From positions 62,001 through 126,000 of the forward strand of contig NZ_JAAMPA010000001.1 in assembly GCF_011758655.1 (NCBI RefSeq): 64,000 nt of DNA, written 5' to 3'. Under the pieces are notes generated by a model. That model was not told where the DNA came from and searched no databases. It saw only the letters and a list, made by a program, of their open reading frames with translations. The position numbers and the translations under genes are program-made. Positions 1-8,777 of this stretch are shown one piece after another (position 1 is the stretch's first letter; every line of letters starts with the position of its first letter). The stretch is from Modestobacter marinus. Its GTDB lineage: Bacteria > Actinomycetota > Actinomycetes > Mycobacteriales > Geodermatophilaceae.

Positions 1-105
1 GAGCCGGGCCAGCGTCGGGACGTCGAGGGGCTCGGCGTAGGCGCGGTCCATCGCGTCCCGGGCGCGCAGCATCCGCCGGTTGGAGTCCTCGCTCGCCCGG
101 CTCAT
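1..105 (-). CDS. AraC-family transcriptional regulator, N-terminus only
   Basis: The 35 visible codons begin at an ATG and run off the left edge of the window. The residues RRMLRARDAMDRAYAEPLDV are typical of the first helices of the AraC/XylS DNA-binding domain in actinobacterial regulators where that domain is N-terminal; the effector part would lie outside the window. The gene is divergent from the DedA-like gene, sharing a 220-bp intergenic region with a palindrome. Recognition rests on a short stretch, so the family is likely but the target is unknown. Confidence 0.7.
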   Translation of the reverse strand, partial: MSRASEDSNRRMLRARDAMDRAYAEPLDVPTLARL

Positions 106-186
106 CGGACCGGTCGCGGCGTGCTGCCCATGGCGCCCCCTCCCCTGACCGGACGACGGTCGCGTCGCCGGCCCTCGCCGTCAAGG

Positions 187-204
187 ATCAGGGCGTTCCC
201 TGAT
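187..204. promoter_or_regulatory. 7-bp inverted repeat between AraC-type gene and DedA-like gene
   Basis: ATCAGGG and CCCTGAT are separated by CGTT. The palindrome lies 82 bp upstream of the AraC-type start and 123 bp upstream of the DedA-like start, a normal place for an operator. It could equally be a weak terminator-like hairpin. No run of T follows it. Confidence 0.35.
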
Positions 205-326
205 GCGCCCGGGCACCGGTTCCCGACAGGCTCAGCCCAGCCGATCGCCAGCGGCACCGACCACCGTCGGCCCGACGGCGATCAAGGGGGCGGGCAGATG
301 CGGACGACGACGGTGCGGACCCTCCC

Positions 327-962
327 GTGGTGAGCGCCGTGCTCGACCGGGTCGGCGGCTGGCCGGCGGTGCTGGTGCTCGGGGTCGCCGCCCTCGTCCT
401 GGCACTGGAGAGCGGCGTGATCGCCGGGGTGCTGCTGCCCGGCTCGACCACGCTCGTCGTCCTGGGGCTGTGGTCGGCGACCACCGGGACCCACCCGGCG
501 CTGCCCATCGCCGTCGCCGCAGCCGCGAGCGCCGGTGGGGCGGTGCACGGCTGGCTGCGCGGCCACCAGCGCCGGGCCACCGGCCCACCGCAGGGCAGGT
601 TGCGGACCCGGGTCGAACCCGCGGTCCGGCAGGCGGAGACGTGGCTGACCAGCCGGTCTCCCCGGCACACGGCCCTGGTGCTCGCGGCCGCGCACTGGGC
701 CGCGGTCACCCGGACGCTCACGCCCCGCGTCGCCGGCGGCGGCGGGGTGCCGCTGCGGTTGCTCGGGCCGGTCGTCGCCGCCAGCAGCACCGCGTGGGCC
801 ACCACGGTCGTCCTGCTGGCCCGGGAGCTCGGGCAGCAGGTCGCCGCCGAGGCCGGCTGGGTGCCGGTCACCGTGGTCATCGTCCTGGCCGGGGCACTGC
901 TGGTCCGTCGCCGGCTGCGGCACGGGCCCCTGACCTGCCGGCCGCACCGCCAGGCCGGCTGA
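327..962 (+). CDS. DedA-like membrane protein
   Basis: A 211-residue protein starting at GTG. The N-terminal hydrophobic region contains ALESGVIAGVLLPGS (about residues 26-40), which matches the membrane re-entrant motif of DedA/SNARE-associated proteins, usually a conserved acidic residue followed by LPG. Further hydrophobic segments lie near residues 55-70, 145-165 and 175-195, and the C-terminus is basic (RRRLRHG). DedA proteins act in the inner membrane in lipid carrier recycling and envelope homeostasis. It is slightly short and the middle is Arg/Pro-rich, so it may be a divergent member. It is followed 61 bp later by kdpD in the same direction. Confidence 0.6.
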   Translation: MVSAVLDRVGGWPAVLVLGVAALVLALESGVIAGVLLPGSTTLVVLGLWSATTGTHPALPIAVAAAASAGGAVHGWLRGHQRRATGPPQGRLRTRVEPAVRQAETWLTSRSPRHTALVLAAAHWAAVTRTLTPRVAGGGGVPLRLLGPVVAASSTAWATTVVLLARELGQQVAAEAGWVPVTVVIVLAGALLVRRRLRHGPLTCRPHRQAG

Positions 963-1023
963 GCCACCGCCCTCACCCGCCGGAGGTGGTCTTGACGGGA
1001 TCCTGACGCCCGGCTGCACCGGA

Positions 1024-3575
1024 GTGTCGGTGGGCGGGGTGATCATGGGCGGCATGGCCCGCGGGACCCTGCGCATCTACCTCGGCGCCGCTCCCGGCGT
1101 CGGGAAGACCTTCGCCGCGCTCGGCGAGGCCCACCGGCGCCGCGAGCGGGGTTGCGACGTCGTCGTCGGCCTGGTCGAGACGCACGGCCGCCCACGCACC
1201 GTCGCCGCCCTCGACGGGCTGGAGGTGCTCCCCCGTGCCGCCGTCACCCACCGCGGCGTGACCCTGGCGGAGCTGGACGTCGACGCGCTGCTCGCCCGCC
1301 GGCCCGACTGGGTGGTCATCGACGAGCTCGCGCACACCAACGTGCCCGGCAGCCGGCACGCCAAGCGCTGGCAGGACGTCGAGCAGGTGCTCGACGCCGG
1401 GATCAACGTGCTGACCACGGTCAACGTGCAGCACCTGGAGAGCCTCAACGACGTCGTCGAGCAGATCACCGGCGTCCCGCAGCAGGAGACCGTGCCCGAC
1501 GCGGTGGTCCGCCGGGCCGACCAGATCGAGCTGGTCGACATGAGCCCGGAGGCGCTGCGCCGCCGGCTCGCGCACGGCAACGTCTACGCCGCCGAGCGGG
1601 TCGACGCCGCGCTGGGCAACTGGTTCCGGATCGGCAACCTCACCGCGCTGCGCGAGCTGGCCCTGCTGTGGCTGGCCGACCGGGTCGACGAGGGGCTGCG
1701 GACGTACAAGGCCGAGCACGCCATCGACCACGTCTGGGAGGCCCGCGAACGCGTGGTGGTCGCGCTCACCGGCGGGCCGGAGGGCGAGACGCTGATCCGC
1801 CGCGCCTCCCGGGTGGCCCGGCGCAGCGGCAACGGCGTGCTGCTCGCCGTGCACGTGCTGTCCGGCGACGGCCTGGCCGGCGCCTCCTCCGGCGCGCTGC
1901 GCGCCCAGCGGTCACTGGTGGAGAGCCTGGGCGGCAGCTACCACCAGGTGGTCGGGGACGACGTCGCCGAGGCGCTGCTGGAGTTCGCCCGCGGCGTCGA
2001 CGCCACCCAGCTCGTGATCGGCACCAGCCGGCGCACCCGCTGGGCCAGGGCGCTGCGCGGCGGCATCGGCGGGCGGGTGATCGCCGGCTCCGGCGAGATC
2101 GACGTGCACATCGTCACCCACTCGGCCGCCGGGTCACAGCGCTGGCGGCTGCCCCGCAGCCAGGGCGCGCTCACCGCGCGGCGCCACTGGCTGGGGTGGC
2201 TGCTGGCCGCCGTCGGCGTCCCGGTGCTGGCGCTCAGCTGCATCGCCGCCCAGGCGGCGCTGTCCCTGGCCAGCGTGCTGCTGGTGTTCGTGCTGCTGGT
2301 CATGGCCGTCGCCATCGTCGGCGGGCTGTGGCCGGCGCTCGCCGCGGCGGTCGCCGGCGGTCTGGTGGCCAACTGGTTCTTCACCGCCCCCACCGGCCGG
2401 CTCACGGTCAGCCAGGTCGACGACGTCGTCTCGCTCTTCGGCGGGGTGGTCGTGGCCGTCGCCGTGGCCGCCGTCGTCGACCGGTCCGCGCGCCGGGCCA
2501 CCGCCGCCGCCCGCTCCCGCGCCGAGACCGCGATGCTCGCGTCGCTGTCCCGCTCCGTGCTCGCCGGCGACCGGGGGCTGCCCAGCCTGCTGGAGCAGAT
2601 CCGGGAGGCGTTCGGGCTGCGCTCGGTGACCATGGTCGAGACGGCCGAGGGCCGGGAGCAGACCGTGGGCACCTGCGGCGAGCACGGCGCCGACGAGCAG
2701 GTCGAGGACGTCGCCGTCACCGACACGCTGACCCTGCGGCTGTGCGGCCGGGCGCTGCCCGCCGGCGACCGGCGCGTGCTGGTCTCCTTCGCCGAGCAGG
2801 CCGCCGTGGCCCTGCAGCAGGGCCGGCTCGCCGCGCAGGCCGCGGAGGCCTCCCGGCTGGCCGCCGGCAACAGCATGCGCAACGCCCTGCTTGCCGCGGT
2901 CAGCCACGACCTGCGCACCCCGCTGGCCGGGATCAAGGCCGCCGCCTCCGCGCTGCGCACCGAGGAGCTGGAGCTCAGCGAGTCCGACCGCGCCGAGCTG
3001 GTCGCCACCGTCGACGAGTCCGCCGACCGGCTGACCGGCCTGGTCGACAACCTGCTGGACATGAGCCGGCTGCAGGCCGGCGTGGTCACCCCCGCCGCGG
3101 CGCCGGTCGACCTCGCCGCGGTGGTCAGCCGCGCGCTCACCTGGCTGGAGCCCACCGAGCGACGCCGGGTGGCCCGCGGGGAGGCCGCCGACCTGCCGCC
3201 GGCGCTGGCCGACCCGGGGCTGCTGGAGCGGGTGGTGGCCAATCTGCTGCTCAACGCCGCGAGCCACGCGACCGGCGGCCTGCACGTCGACGCCTCCCGG
3301 CTGGACGGCCGGGTCGAGCTGCGCGTCGTCGACCGCGGCCCCGGCGTGCCCGCCCGGGACCGCGACCGGATGTTCGCCCCGTTCCAGCGGCTGGGCGACT
3401 CCCCCGCCGGGCAGGGCGTCGGCCTGGGACTGGCCGTGGCCCGCGGCCTGACCGAGGCGATGGGCGGCACGCTCACCGCCGAGGAGACCCCCGGCGGCGG
3501 GCTGACCATGGTCGTGTCGCTGCCGGCCGCCCCGGTTGGCGCTGCCCCCGTGCCGCGGCTGACGGTGGCCGAGGC

Positions 3576-3579
<4 letters not shown>
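1024..3579 (+). CDS. kdpD: Sensor histidine kinase KdpD
   Basis: The 851-residue protein has the full KdpD layout: an N-terminal KdpD domain with Walker A GAAPGVGKT (residues 21-29) and DELAHTNVPG, a USP-like domain (about 245-365), four clustered membrane segments (about 392-490), a GAF-like region, and a HisKA domain with VSHDLRTPL (His628). The ATPase domain follows, with NLLLNAASHA, DRGPGVP and GVGLGLA motifs. KdpD senses potassium limitation and ionic stress and phosphorylates KdpE. Start: GTG 1024; ATG codons at 1045 and 1054 are in frame and plausible. Its stop overlaps the kdpE start by 4 bp. The kdpFABC pump genes that it normally controls are not in this window. Confidence 0.95.
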
Positions 3580-4307
<728 letters not shown>

Positions 4308-4311
4308 AGGG

Positions 4312-4360
4312 TTGACGCCGGCGTAGCGCGCGACAGATCCTTTGTAGTAACTTTGCTACA
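4312..4360 (+). promoter_or_regulatory. Promoter and operator of the Xre-regulator gene
   Basis: TTGACG (4312-4317), an 18-bp spacer and GATCCT (4336-4341) form a plausible promoter. TGTAG (4343-4347) and CTACA (4356-4360) form an inverted repeat spanning the predicted +1 and touching the ATG at 4360. The AT-rich stretch stands out from its surroundings. The position suggests autorepression by the Xre protein and a transcript with almost no leader. Confidence 0.5.
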
Positions 4361-4647
4361 TGCCGCCGCGCAAACGCTCCGACGAGCCTCAGCTGTACAA
4401 CCGGCTCACCGTCCTGCGCACGGAGCGCGGGATGTCCCGCCAGGAGCTGGCCGACGCGGTCGGCGTGCACTACCAGACCATCGGCTACCTCGAGCGCGGC
4501 GAGTACAGCCCCAGCGCCACCCTCGCGCTGCGGCTGGCTGCGGTCTTCGGCCTCCCGATGGAGGCGGTCTTCTCCCTCACCCCGTTCCGCACCCTGTCCG
4601 AGCAGGTCTACGGCACCCCGCTGCCCCGAGAAAGGGAGTCCCGATGA
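4360..4647 (+). CDS. Xre-family helix-turn-helix regulator
   Basis: 95 residues, nearly all one HTH domain: LTVLRTERGMSRQELADAVG, then VHYQTIGYLERGEYSPSATL, then a third helix region LALRLAAVFGLPMEAVF. This is the short Cro/CI-type family whose members often pair with a membrane protein. Its stop overlaps the next ATG (ATGA at 4644), so the two are translationally coupled. The protein probably represses its own promoter, given the inverted repeat over the start. The physiological signal is not evident. Confidence 0.85.
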   Translation: MPPRKRSDEPQLYNRLTVLRTERGMSRQELADAVGVHYQTIGYLERGEYSPSATLALRLAAVFGLPMEAVFSLTPFRTLSEQVYGTPLPRERESR

Positions 4648-5126
4648 GCACCCCCACCCGCACCCAGCGCCGCGCCGCCCGCCTCGACGACCCGCAGTTC
4701 GAGTCGCTCCGCACCCCGCGCATGCGCCGCCGGCTGGTCGCCGCCCTCGCTGGGCTGCTGGTCGTCGAGGGCGCCCTCTGCCTTCTCGCCGAGCGTGCAC
4801 CCGTGGTCTTCGTCGTCGGCCTGAGCATCGTGATGATCGCCTTCGTCCTGCTCCTCGGCGCCCTCAAGGCCAGCACCCGCGGGGTGGAGGAGCTCCCGGC
4901 GGACGCGCTGGACGAGCGCCAGTGGCAGGTGCGCGGCGAGGTGTACGCCCGCGCCTACTGGATCGGGTTCGGCCTGCTGACGGTGGAGCTCGCCGTCGCC
5001 GCCGTCTGGCTGACCGCCGGCTGGGCCGCCCCCGGCGCGGGCGTCGTCCTGGGCGCTCTCCTGCTGACGTTCCACATCAGCCTGGTGCTGCCCACGATGG
5101 TCGCCGCCGCCACCCGCCGCATCTGA
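4644..5126 (+). CDS. Four-helix membrane protein coupled to the Xre regulator
   Basis: 160 residues with a basic N-terminus and four hydrophobic segments in two pairs (about residues 33-51, 54-74, 105-125, 130-152). The loop between pairs carries ELPADALDERQWQVRGEVYA. Such proteins are commonly encoded next to small Xre regulators in actinobacteria, but their biochemical role is not established. The 4-bp overlap with the regulator suggests that the pair works as a unit. Its stop is followed within 3 bp by a copy of repeat family 1. Confidence 0.7.
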   Translation: MSTPTRTQRRAARLDDPQFESLRTPRMRRRLVAALAGLLVVEGALCLLAERAPVVFVVGLSIVMIAFVLLLGALKASTRGVEELPADALDERQWQVRGEVYARAYWIGFGLLTVELAVAAVWLTAGWAAPGAGVVLGALLLTFHISLVLPTMVAAATRRI

Positions 5127-5128
5127 GC

Positions 5129-5182
5129 AAGGACCCCGCTCCCCCCACGCTTCGCACGCTCAGCGCGGGACCTTGAACGGGA
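5129..5182 (-). repeat. Intergenic repeat family 1, copy B
   Basis: It starts 2 bp after the stop codon at 5126 and matches copies A and C along its length. In the direction of the upstream gene it begins AAGGACCCC and later has GCGCGGGACCTT, which can pair with that beginning; it may therefore fold as a terminator. It separates the membrane-protein gene from the convergent M23 peptidase gene. Confidence 0.7.
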
Positions 5183-5218
5183 TCTCGCGGTGAGCTCGCG
5201 AGTCGTGGGCGCCCTCCC

Positions 5219-6097
5219 TCAGACCTCGACGCCGCGGGCGGCCAGCCAGGCGACCGGGTCGACCCGCTTGCCGTCCAGGCCGCCGGAGTGGACCTCGAAG
5301 TGCAGGTGCGGGCCGGTCGACTGGCCACGACTGCCGAGCAGCGCGATCTGATCGCCGGCGCTGACCACCTCACCGGCCTCGACCTGGATCTTCTCCATGT
5401 GCCCGTAGACGGTCACGTCCCCGCTGACGCCGAGGATGTAGACGGCCAGGCCGTAGCCGCTGGCCGCACCGGCGCGCAGCACGACGCCGTCCTCGACCGC
5501 GTACTCCGGGGTCAGCATCGGCGCCGCCAGGTCGATCCCCCAGTGCATGGTGCCCCAGCGCTGGCAGAAGCAGCTGGTCAGCCGGGCCCCCTTCACCGGC
5601 GGCGACGCCTTCGGCCGGGCGGCCTCCGCCGCTGCCTCGGCGGCCTCAGCTGCGGCGGCCTGCTCCTTGGCGACCCGGTCGGCCCGCTCGGCACGGGAGG
5701 CGGCGACCTCCTCCAGCCGGGCACGCGCCTCGACCTCGGTGATCGCCAGCTGCGGGGTGAGCTCGGTCTCCAGCAGCCCCTCGGCGTCCGAGCCGAGCAG
5801 CTGCTCCACCGGGATCGACTCCCGGGCATCGGCGGTGGGCAGCGCCTGGGTGCCGACGAGGGCGACCACGGCACCGACGACGAGCGCCGCGAGCAGCGCC
5901 GCCGGGCGCCGGCGGGCCACCGCACCGGGCGTGGCCGGGAGGACGACCGGCCAGGACCCCGACGACGGGGAGGCAACGGGCCGCGCGACCGAGGACTGCG
6001 CCCCCGAGGACGGTGCGACCGAGGGCTGAGCGCCCGAGGACGGGGCGACCGCACGTCCGCGGGTGCGGACCGTGGCGCCGGCGTGCCTCGAACCCAT
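5219..6097 (-). CDS. Secreted or anchored M23-family metallopeptidase
   Basis: 292 residues. An N-terminal Ser/Pro-rich cytoplasmic tail is followed by one membrane segment (LLAALVVGAVVALVGTQALP), then an Ala/Glu-rich coiled-coil-like stretch. The C-terminal LytM domain has HWGIDLAAP and HLHFEVHSGG, which carry the zinc ligands (HxxxD and HxH). Such enzymes cut peptidoglycan cross-links outside the cell. ATG 6097 was chosen because GGGGAGG precedes it; an in-frame ATG at 6159 would add 21 residues. The upstream region carries a large palindrome. Confidence 0.85.
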   Translation of the reverse strand: MGSRHAGATVRTRGRAVAPSSGAQPSVAPSSGAQSSVARPVASPSSGSWPVVLPATPGAVARRRPAALLAALVVGAVVALVGTQALPTADARESIPVEQLLGSDAEGLLETELTPQLAITEVEARARLEEVAASRAERADRVAKEQAAAAEAAEAAAEAARPKASPPVKGARLTSCFCQRWGTMHWGIDLAAPMLTPEYAVEDGVVLRAGAASGYGLAVYILGVSGDVTVYGHMEKIQVEAGEVVSAGDQIALLGSRGQSTGPHLHFEVHSGGLDGKRVDPVAWLAARGVEV

Positions 6098-6168
6098 GCG
6101 CCTGCCTCCCCTGGGACCCCCGGCGTCCCCCACTGGCTCCGGCTCGGTCCGGGACATCCAAACATCAA

Positions 6169-6228
6169 GTGACAGCGTTGTAATTCGATGCTCGGCGTGT
6201 TCGCCACGACACGCCGAGTCACTGTCAC
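6169..6228. promoter_or_regulatory. Nested inverted repeats upstream of the M23 peptidase gene
   Basis: Outer arms GTGACAG (6169-6175) and CTGTCAC (6222-6228) enclose perfect inner arms CTCGGCGTG (6191-6199) and CACGCCGAG (6210-6218). They lie 70-130 bp upstream of the peptidase start and just beyond the convergent-side gene end at 6256. This could be a regulator site, a leader hairpin, or the terminator of the copper operon that reads toward it. Confidence 0.45.
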
Positions 6229-6255
6229 AGGCGTCCCACGGACCCGCCGACCAGG

Positions 6256-7347
6256 TCAGGACAGGGCGGGTTCGTCCACCTGGTGGACCGGCGCGCGGGC
6301 GCCGTCCCGGAACCGGCGGGCCGCGCCCACCCCGCCGAGCACCAGCCCGAGCCCACCGGCGACGAGCACCGCCACCGCCACCCGGGCCAGCACCGGCGGC
6401 CCGGCGGTCAGCGCGTTCGCCGTCCACAGCACGTCGACGTCGGGCAGGCCCTGCACCAGCAGCAGCCAGCCGACCGCCACCGCCATCAGGCCGGTGAGCC
6501 CGCCGCTACCGCGACCGGCCGCCCGCACCCCGACCGCCGCGGCCAGCAGCACCAGCAACGCCGGGAGCAGAGCCGACACGATCGCCCCGACGTGCGAGGA
6601 GACGCTGCTCGGCGGCTCCGGGGTGGCCAGCGCGTGGTACATCGAGGCCAGCGCCCCGACGGCGAGCGCACCGGCCAGCAGCCGCGGCCCGCGGGCGAAC
6701 CAGCCGGCCGCGACCGCGCCGGCCAGCACCAGCGCGTAGCCGGGCCAGACCAGCCAGGCCGGTGGCGGTGGGCTCCAGGTGAGCACGCCGGCGACGACGA
6801 CGTCGGTGCCGCCGTGGGCCATCGGCACGGTCCACTCGATCACCGTGTGCGGCCGGGACGGGTCCGCGGCCACGCCCGGGGGGAGCTGGTCCTGGGTCAT
6901 CCAGTGCGTCCGGTGGTCGTGCCACACGTACTGCGCCTGGGTGGACACCTGCTCCCAGCGGGGCGCCGCGGTGATGTCGACGCCGTCGGGCATCGGCGTC
7001 CGCCCGTACCGGTCCAGGTTGAGGTACGTCGCCGGGCTGGCGGCGTTGCGCCAGACGCCGTCCGGCCCGATCCGCAGGTAGGGCTCACCGGAGTACCCCG
7101 GCACCGTCACCTCGGTGTCGGTCGCGTTGACCACCTCGAGCTCGTCACCGAACTGCAGCACCCGCACGGTCAGCCCGGGCACGTCCGGGGAGACCGACCG
7201 CACGGCCGCGTCGAAGTCGCTGCCCGCCTCGCCCCCGCCCACGTGCGCCGACGCGGGCGCCGCGACGGCGAGGACGGCCAGCACCCCGAGCAGGACGACG
7301 AGCAGCCGGCCCGCCGCGGTCCTCCGGACGTGCCCCGCGCGGGTCAC
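6256..7347 (-). CDS. Membrane protein of the copper cluster
   Basis: 363 residues starting at GTG. A signal peptide ends in ASAHVGGG. An extracytoplasmic domain of about 190 residues follows, with WHDHRTHWMTQDQLPPG, and then about five or six membrane segments. Proteins of this type recur beside SCO1 and CopC/CopD genes in actinobacteria; the mature N-terminal His and the HDHRTHW cluster are candidate metal ligands. The start overlaps the sco1 stop (GTGA), making it the last gene of the copper operon. Exact function is unknown; a role in copper handling is inferred from context. Confidence 0.65.
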   Translation of the reverse strand: MTRAGHVRRTAAGRLLVVLLGVLAVLAVAAPASAHVGGGEAGSDFDAAVRSVSPDVPGLTVRVLQFGDELEVVNATDTEVTVPGYSGEPYLRIGPDGVWRNAASPATYLNLDRYGRTPMPDGVDITAAPRWEQVSTQAQYVWHDHRTHWMTQDQLPPGVAADPSRPHTVIEWTVPMAHGGTDVVVAGVLTWSPPPPAWLVWPGYALVLAGAVAAGWFARGPRLLAGALAVGALASMYHALATPEPPSSVSSHVGAIVSALLPALLVLLAAAVGVRAAGRGSGGLTGLMAVAVGWLLLVQGLPDVDVLWTANALTAGPPVLARVAVAVLVAGGLGLVLGGVGAARRFRDGARAPVHQVDEPALS

Positions 7348-8012
7348 CCGGCGGCGGCAGCCAGCTCGGTGGCGATGTCGCGGGCGGTGTTGGCCGAGTC
7401 GAAGGCGACGTCGGCCTCCCCGTCGGTGCCGTAGAGGAGCAGCAGCGCCGAGTGGCTCTCGCCGCCGTCCTGCGCCAGCGGCACGCCGGCGGCCAGCTGC
7501 GCCTGGTCGATCTGCTCCTGGCTCCCGGTGAGGCCCACGAAGGAGGTCGGCAGGCCGGCGTCGAACCGGTCCAGGTACTCCCCCAGCACCTCCGGGGTGT
7601 CCCGCGCCGGGTCGGTGGTCACGAAGACCACCGAGGTCTGCTCGGCGACCGCCGGGTCGACCTCGCCGAGGGCCAGCATGACGTCGGCCATCGTGGTCGG
7701 GCAGATGTCCGGGCAGTTCGTGAACCCGAAGAACAGCAGGGTCGGCCCGTCCGCGGTCTGCGCGGCGAAGTCGAACGGCGCACCGCTGGTGTCGGTGAGC
7801 GTGAAGTCCGGCTTCTGGTACGGGTCGACCAGCTGCATGCCGCCCTCCCGGACCCCGCCCTCCAGCGTGGCCGGCGCCTCCGCCGACCCGTGGTCGTGCC
7901 CGGCGTCCCCGGCACTGGCGTCGGCGTCCCCGCCGCAGCCGGCCAGCAGCAGGCCGGTCGAGAGGGCCAGGGCGGTCAGGCCGGTACGGGCCGGGCGGGA
8001 CGCAACGCTCAC
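7344..8012 (-). CDS. SCO1/SenC family copper chaperone lipoprotein
   Basis: 222 residues. The N-terminus ends in the lipobox LLAGC, followed by a short His/Asp-rich linker (DAGHDHGSAE). The thioredoxin-like domain has the Cu-binding motif FTNCPDICPTT (CxxxC) and a distal His in GGESHSALLLLY. SCO1 proteins load copper into the CuA centre of cytochrome c oxidase or act as thiol-disulfide proteins at the outer membrane face. The GTG start overlaps the ycnI stop by 4 bp, and its own stop overlaps the next gene. Confidence 0.9.
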   Translation of the reverse strand: MSVASRPARTGLTALALSTGLLLAGCGGDADASAGDAGHDHGSAEAPATLEGGVREGGMQLVDPYQKPDFTLTDTSGAPFDFAAQTADGPTLLFFGFTNCPDICPTTMADVMLALGEVDPAVAEQTSVVFVTTDPARDTPEVLGEYLDRFDAGLPTSFVGLTGSQEQIDQAQLAAGVPLAQDGGESHSALLLLYGTDGEADVAFDSANTARDIATELAAAAG

Positions 8013-8740
8013 GAGGACACGGTACGTCGGCGCGCGGACAGGCCGAGGAACAGACCGCCCAGCCCGGCGAGCAGCCCGAGCACCGCCAGCACCAGCGCGG
8101 TGACCGCCGTGCCGTTGCCGGCCTCGTCGTCCGCGGCCGGGGTCGCCGTCCCCGCGGTGTCGGTGGGGGTCTCGGCGCCCGCGGCGGTCAGCGACAGCAC
8201 CGGCGACGGGTACTGCGGCTCCGGCTGGCCGTCGACGGTGGGCTCGATCCACGCCGCCTCGGTGCCGTCGCTGTAGCTCTGCACCGCGTTGAAGGTCAGC
8301 TCGTCGGTGTCCGGGAACGGCCCACCCGAGAGGGCGAACTCCTGGAACTCACCCGGCGCGATGCCCTGGCCCTCGTCGGCCCGGAACTCCACGACCGACA
8401 CGGCCTGCTCGACCGGCTCGCCGTGTACCTCGACCGGTTCCGGGAGCTGCGCCTCGGTCATCGACACGGTCCACCCGGGCACCGGCTGGGCCCGCAGCGA
8501 GGTGAGCGGGGTGTCGGTGGGCACCTGGATGCGCAGCCCGACCGTGCTGGCGGTGTCGCTCTCGTTCGGCACCCGGAAGGTGAGCTTGCCGTAGCCACCC
8601 GGCTCGGCGTCGACCGAGGAGACGGTGACGTGCGCGGACGCGACCCCGGTGCCGGCGACGAGCACGCCCGTCGAGGCGAGCAGCGCGGTCAGCAGGACGA
8701 CGGCCGGACGGCGCGCGGGACGGAGCAGGGACGGGGACAA
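8009..8740 (-). CDS. ycnI: YcnI-like copper-binding protein (DUF1775)
   Basis: 243 residues. A signal peptide ends in GVASA and the mature protein starts HVTVSS; the N-terminal His is the copper-brace type ligand of the family. The beta-rich domain has GYGKLTFRVPNES and the conserved ESDTASTVGLRIQVP. A Thr/Ala-rich linker leads to a C-terminal membrane anchor (VTALVLAVLGLLAGLGGLFL) and basic tail. The start is a TTG (8738-8740) preceded by AGGAG at good spacing; no better ATG or GTG is close. It lies 37 bp after copCD in the copper operon. Confidence 0.85.
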   Translation of the reverse strand: MSPSLLRPARRPAVVLLTALLASTGVLVAGTGVASAHVTVSSVDAEPGGYGKLTFRVPNESDTASTVGLRIQVPTDTPLTSLRAQPVPGWTVSMTEAQLPEPVEVHGEPVEQAVSVVEFRADEGQGIAPGEFQEFALSGGPFPDTDELTFNAVQSYSDGTEAAWIEPTVDGQPEPQYPSPVLSLTAAGAETPTDTAGTATPAADDEAGNGTAVTALVLAVLGLLAGLGGLFLGLSARRRTVSS

Positions 8741-8777
8741 CGGTTCTCCTCGGATGGGTGTGTCGTGACGGGGGTGC

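Noticed and set aside
188..976. Long minus-strand open frame of 262 codons
   Set aside because: It is antisense to the DedA-like gene and is Arg/Pro-rich low-complexity sequence typical of shadow frames in GC-rich DNA.
1152..3575. 1051-codon frame in front of kdpE
   Set aside because: The first 800 or so codons are the +2 shadow of kdpD, dominated by RRR/GRR runs; only the part from 3576 is real (kdpE).
5540..6180. Plus-strand frames opposite the M23 gene
   Set aside because: Repetitive Ala/Ser/Thr-rich translations that mirror the Ser/Pro-rich and Ala-rich segments of the peptidase; no RBS or family match.
6100..6230. Possible c-di-AMP (ydaO-type) riboswitch upstream of the M23 peptidase
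   Set aside because: Such riboswitches often precede actinobacterial wall peptidases, but the region is too short and its GGGGGAC/GGGGGTCCC stretches do not match the conserved core.
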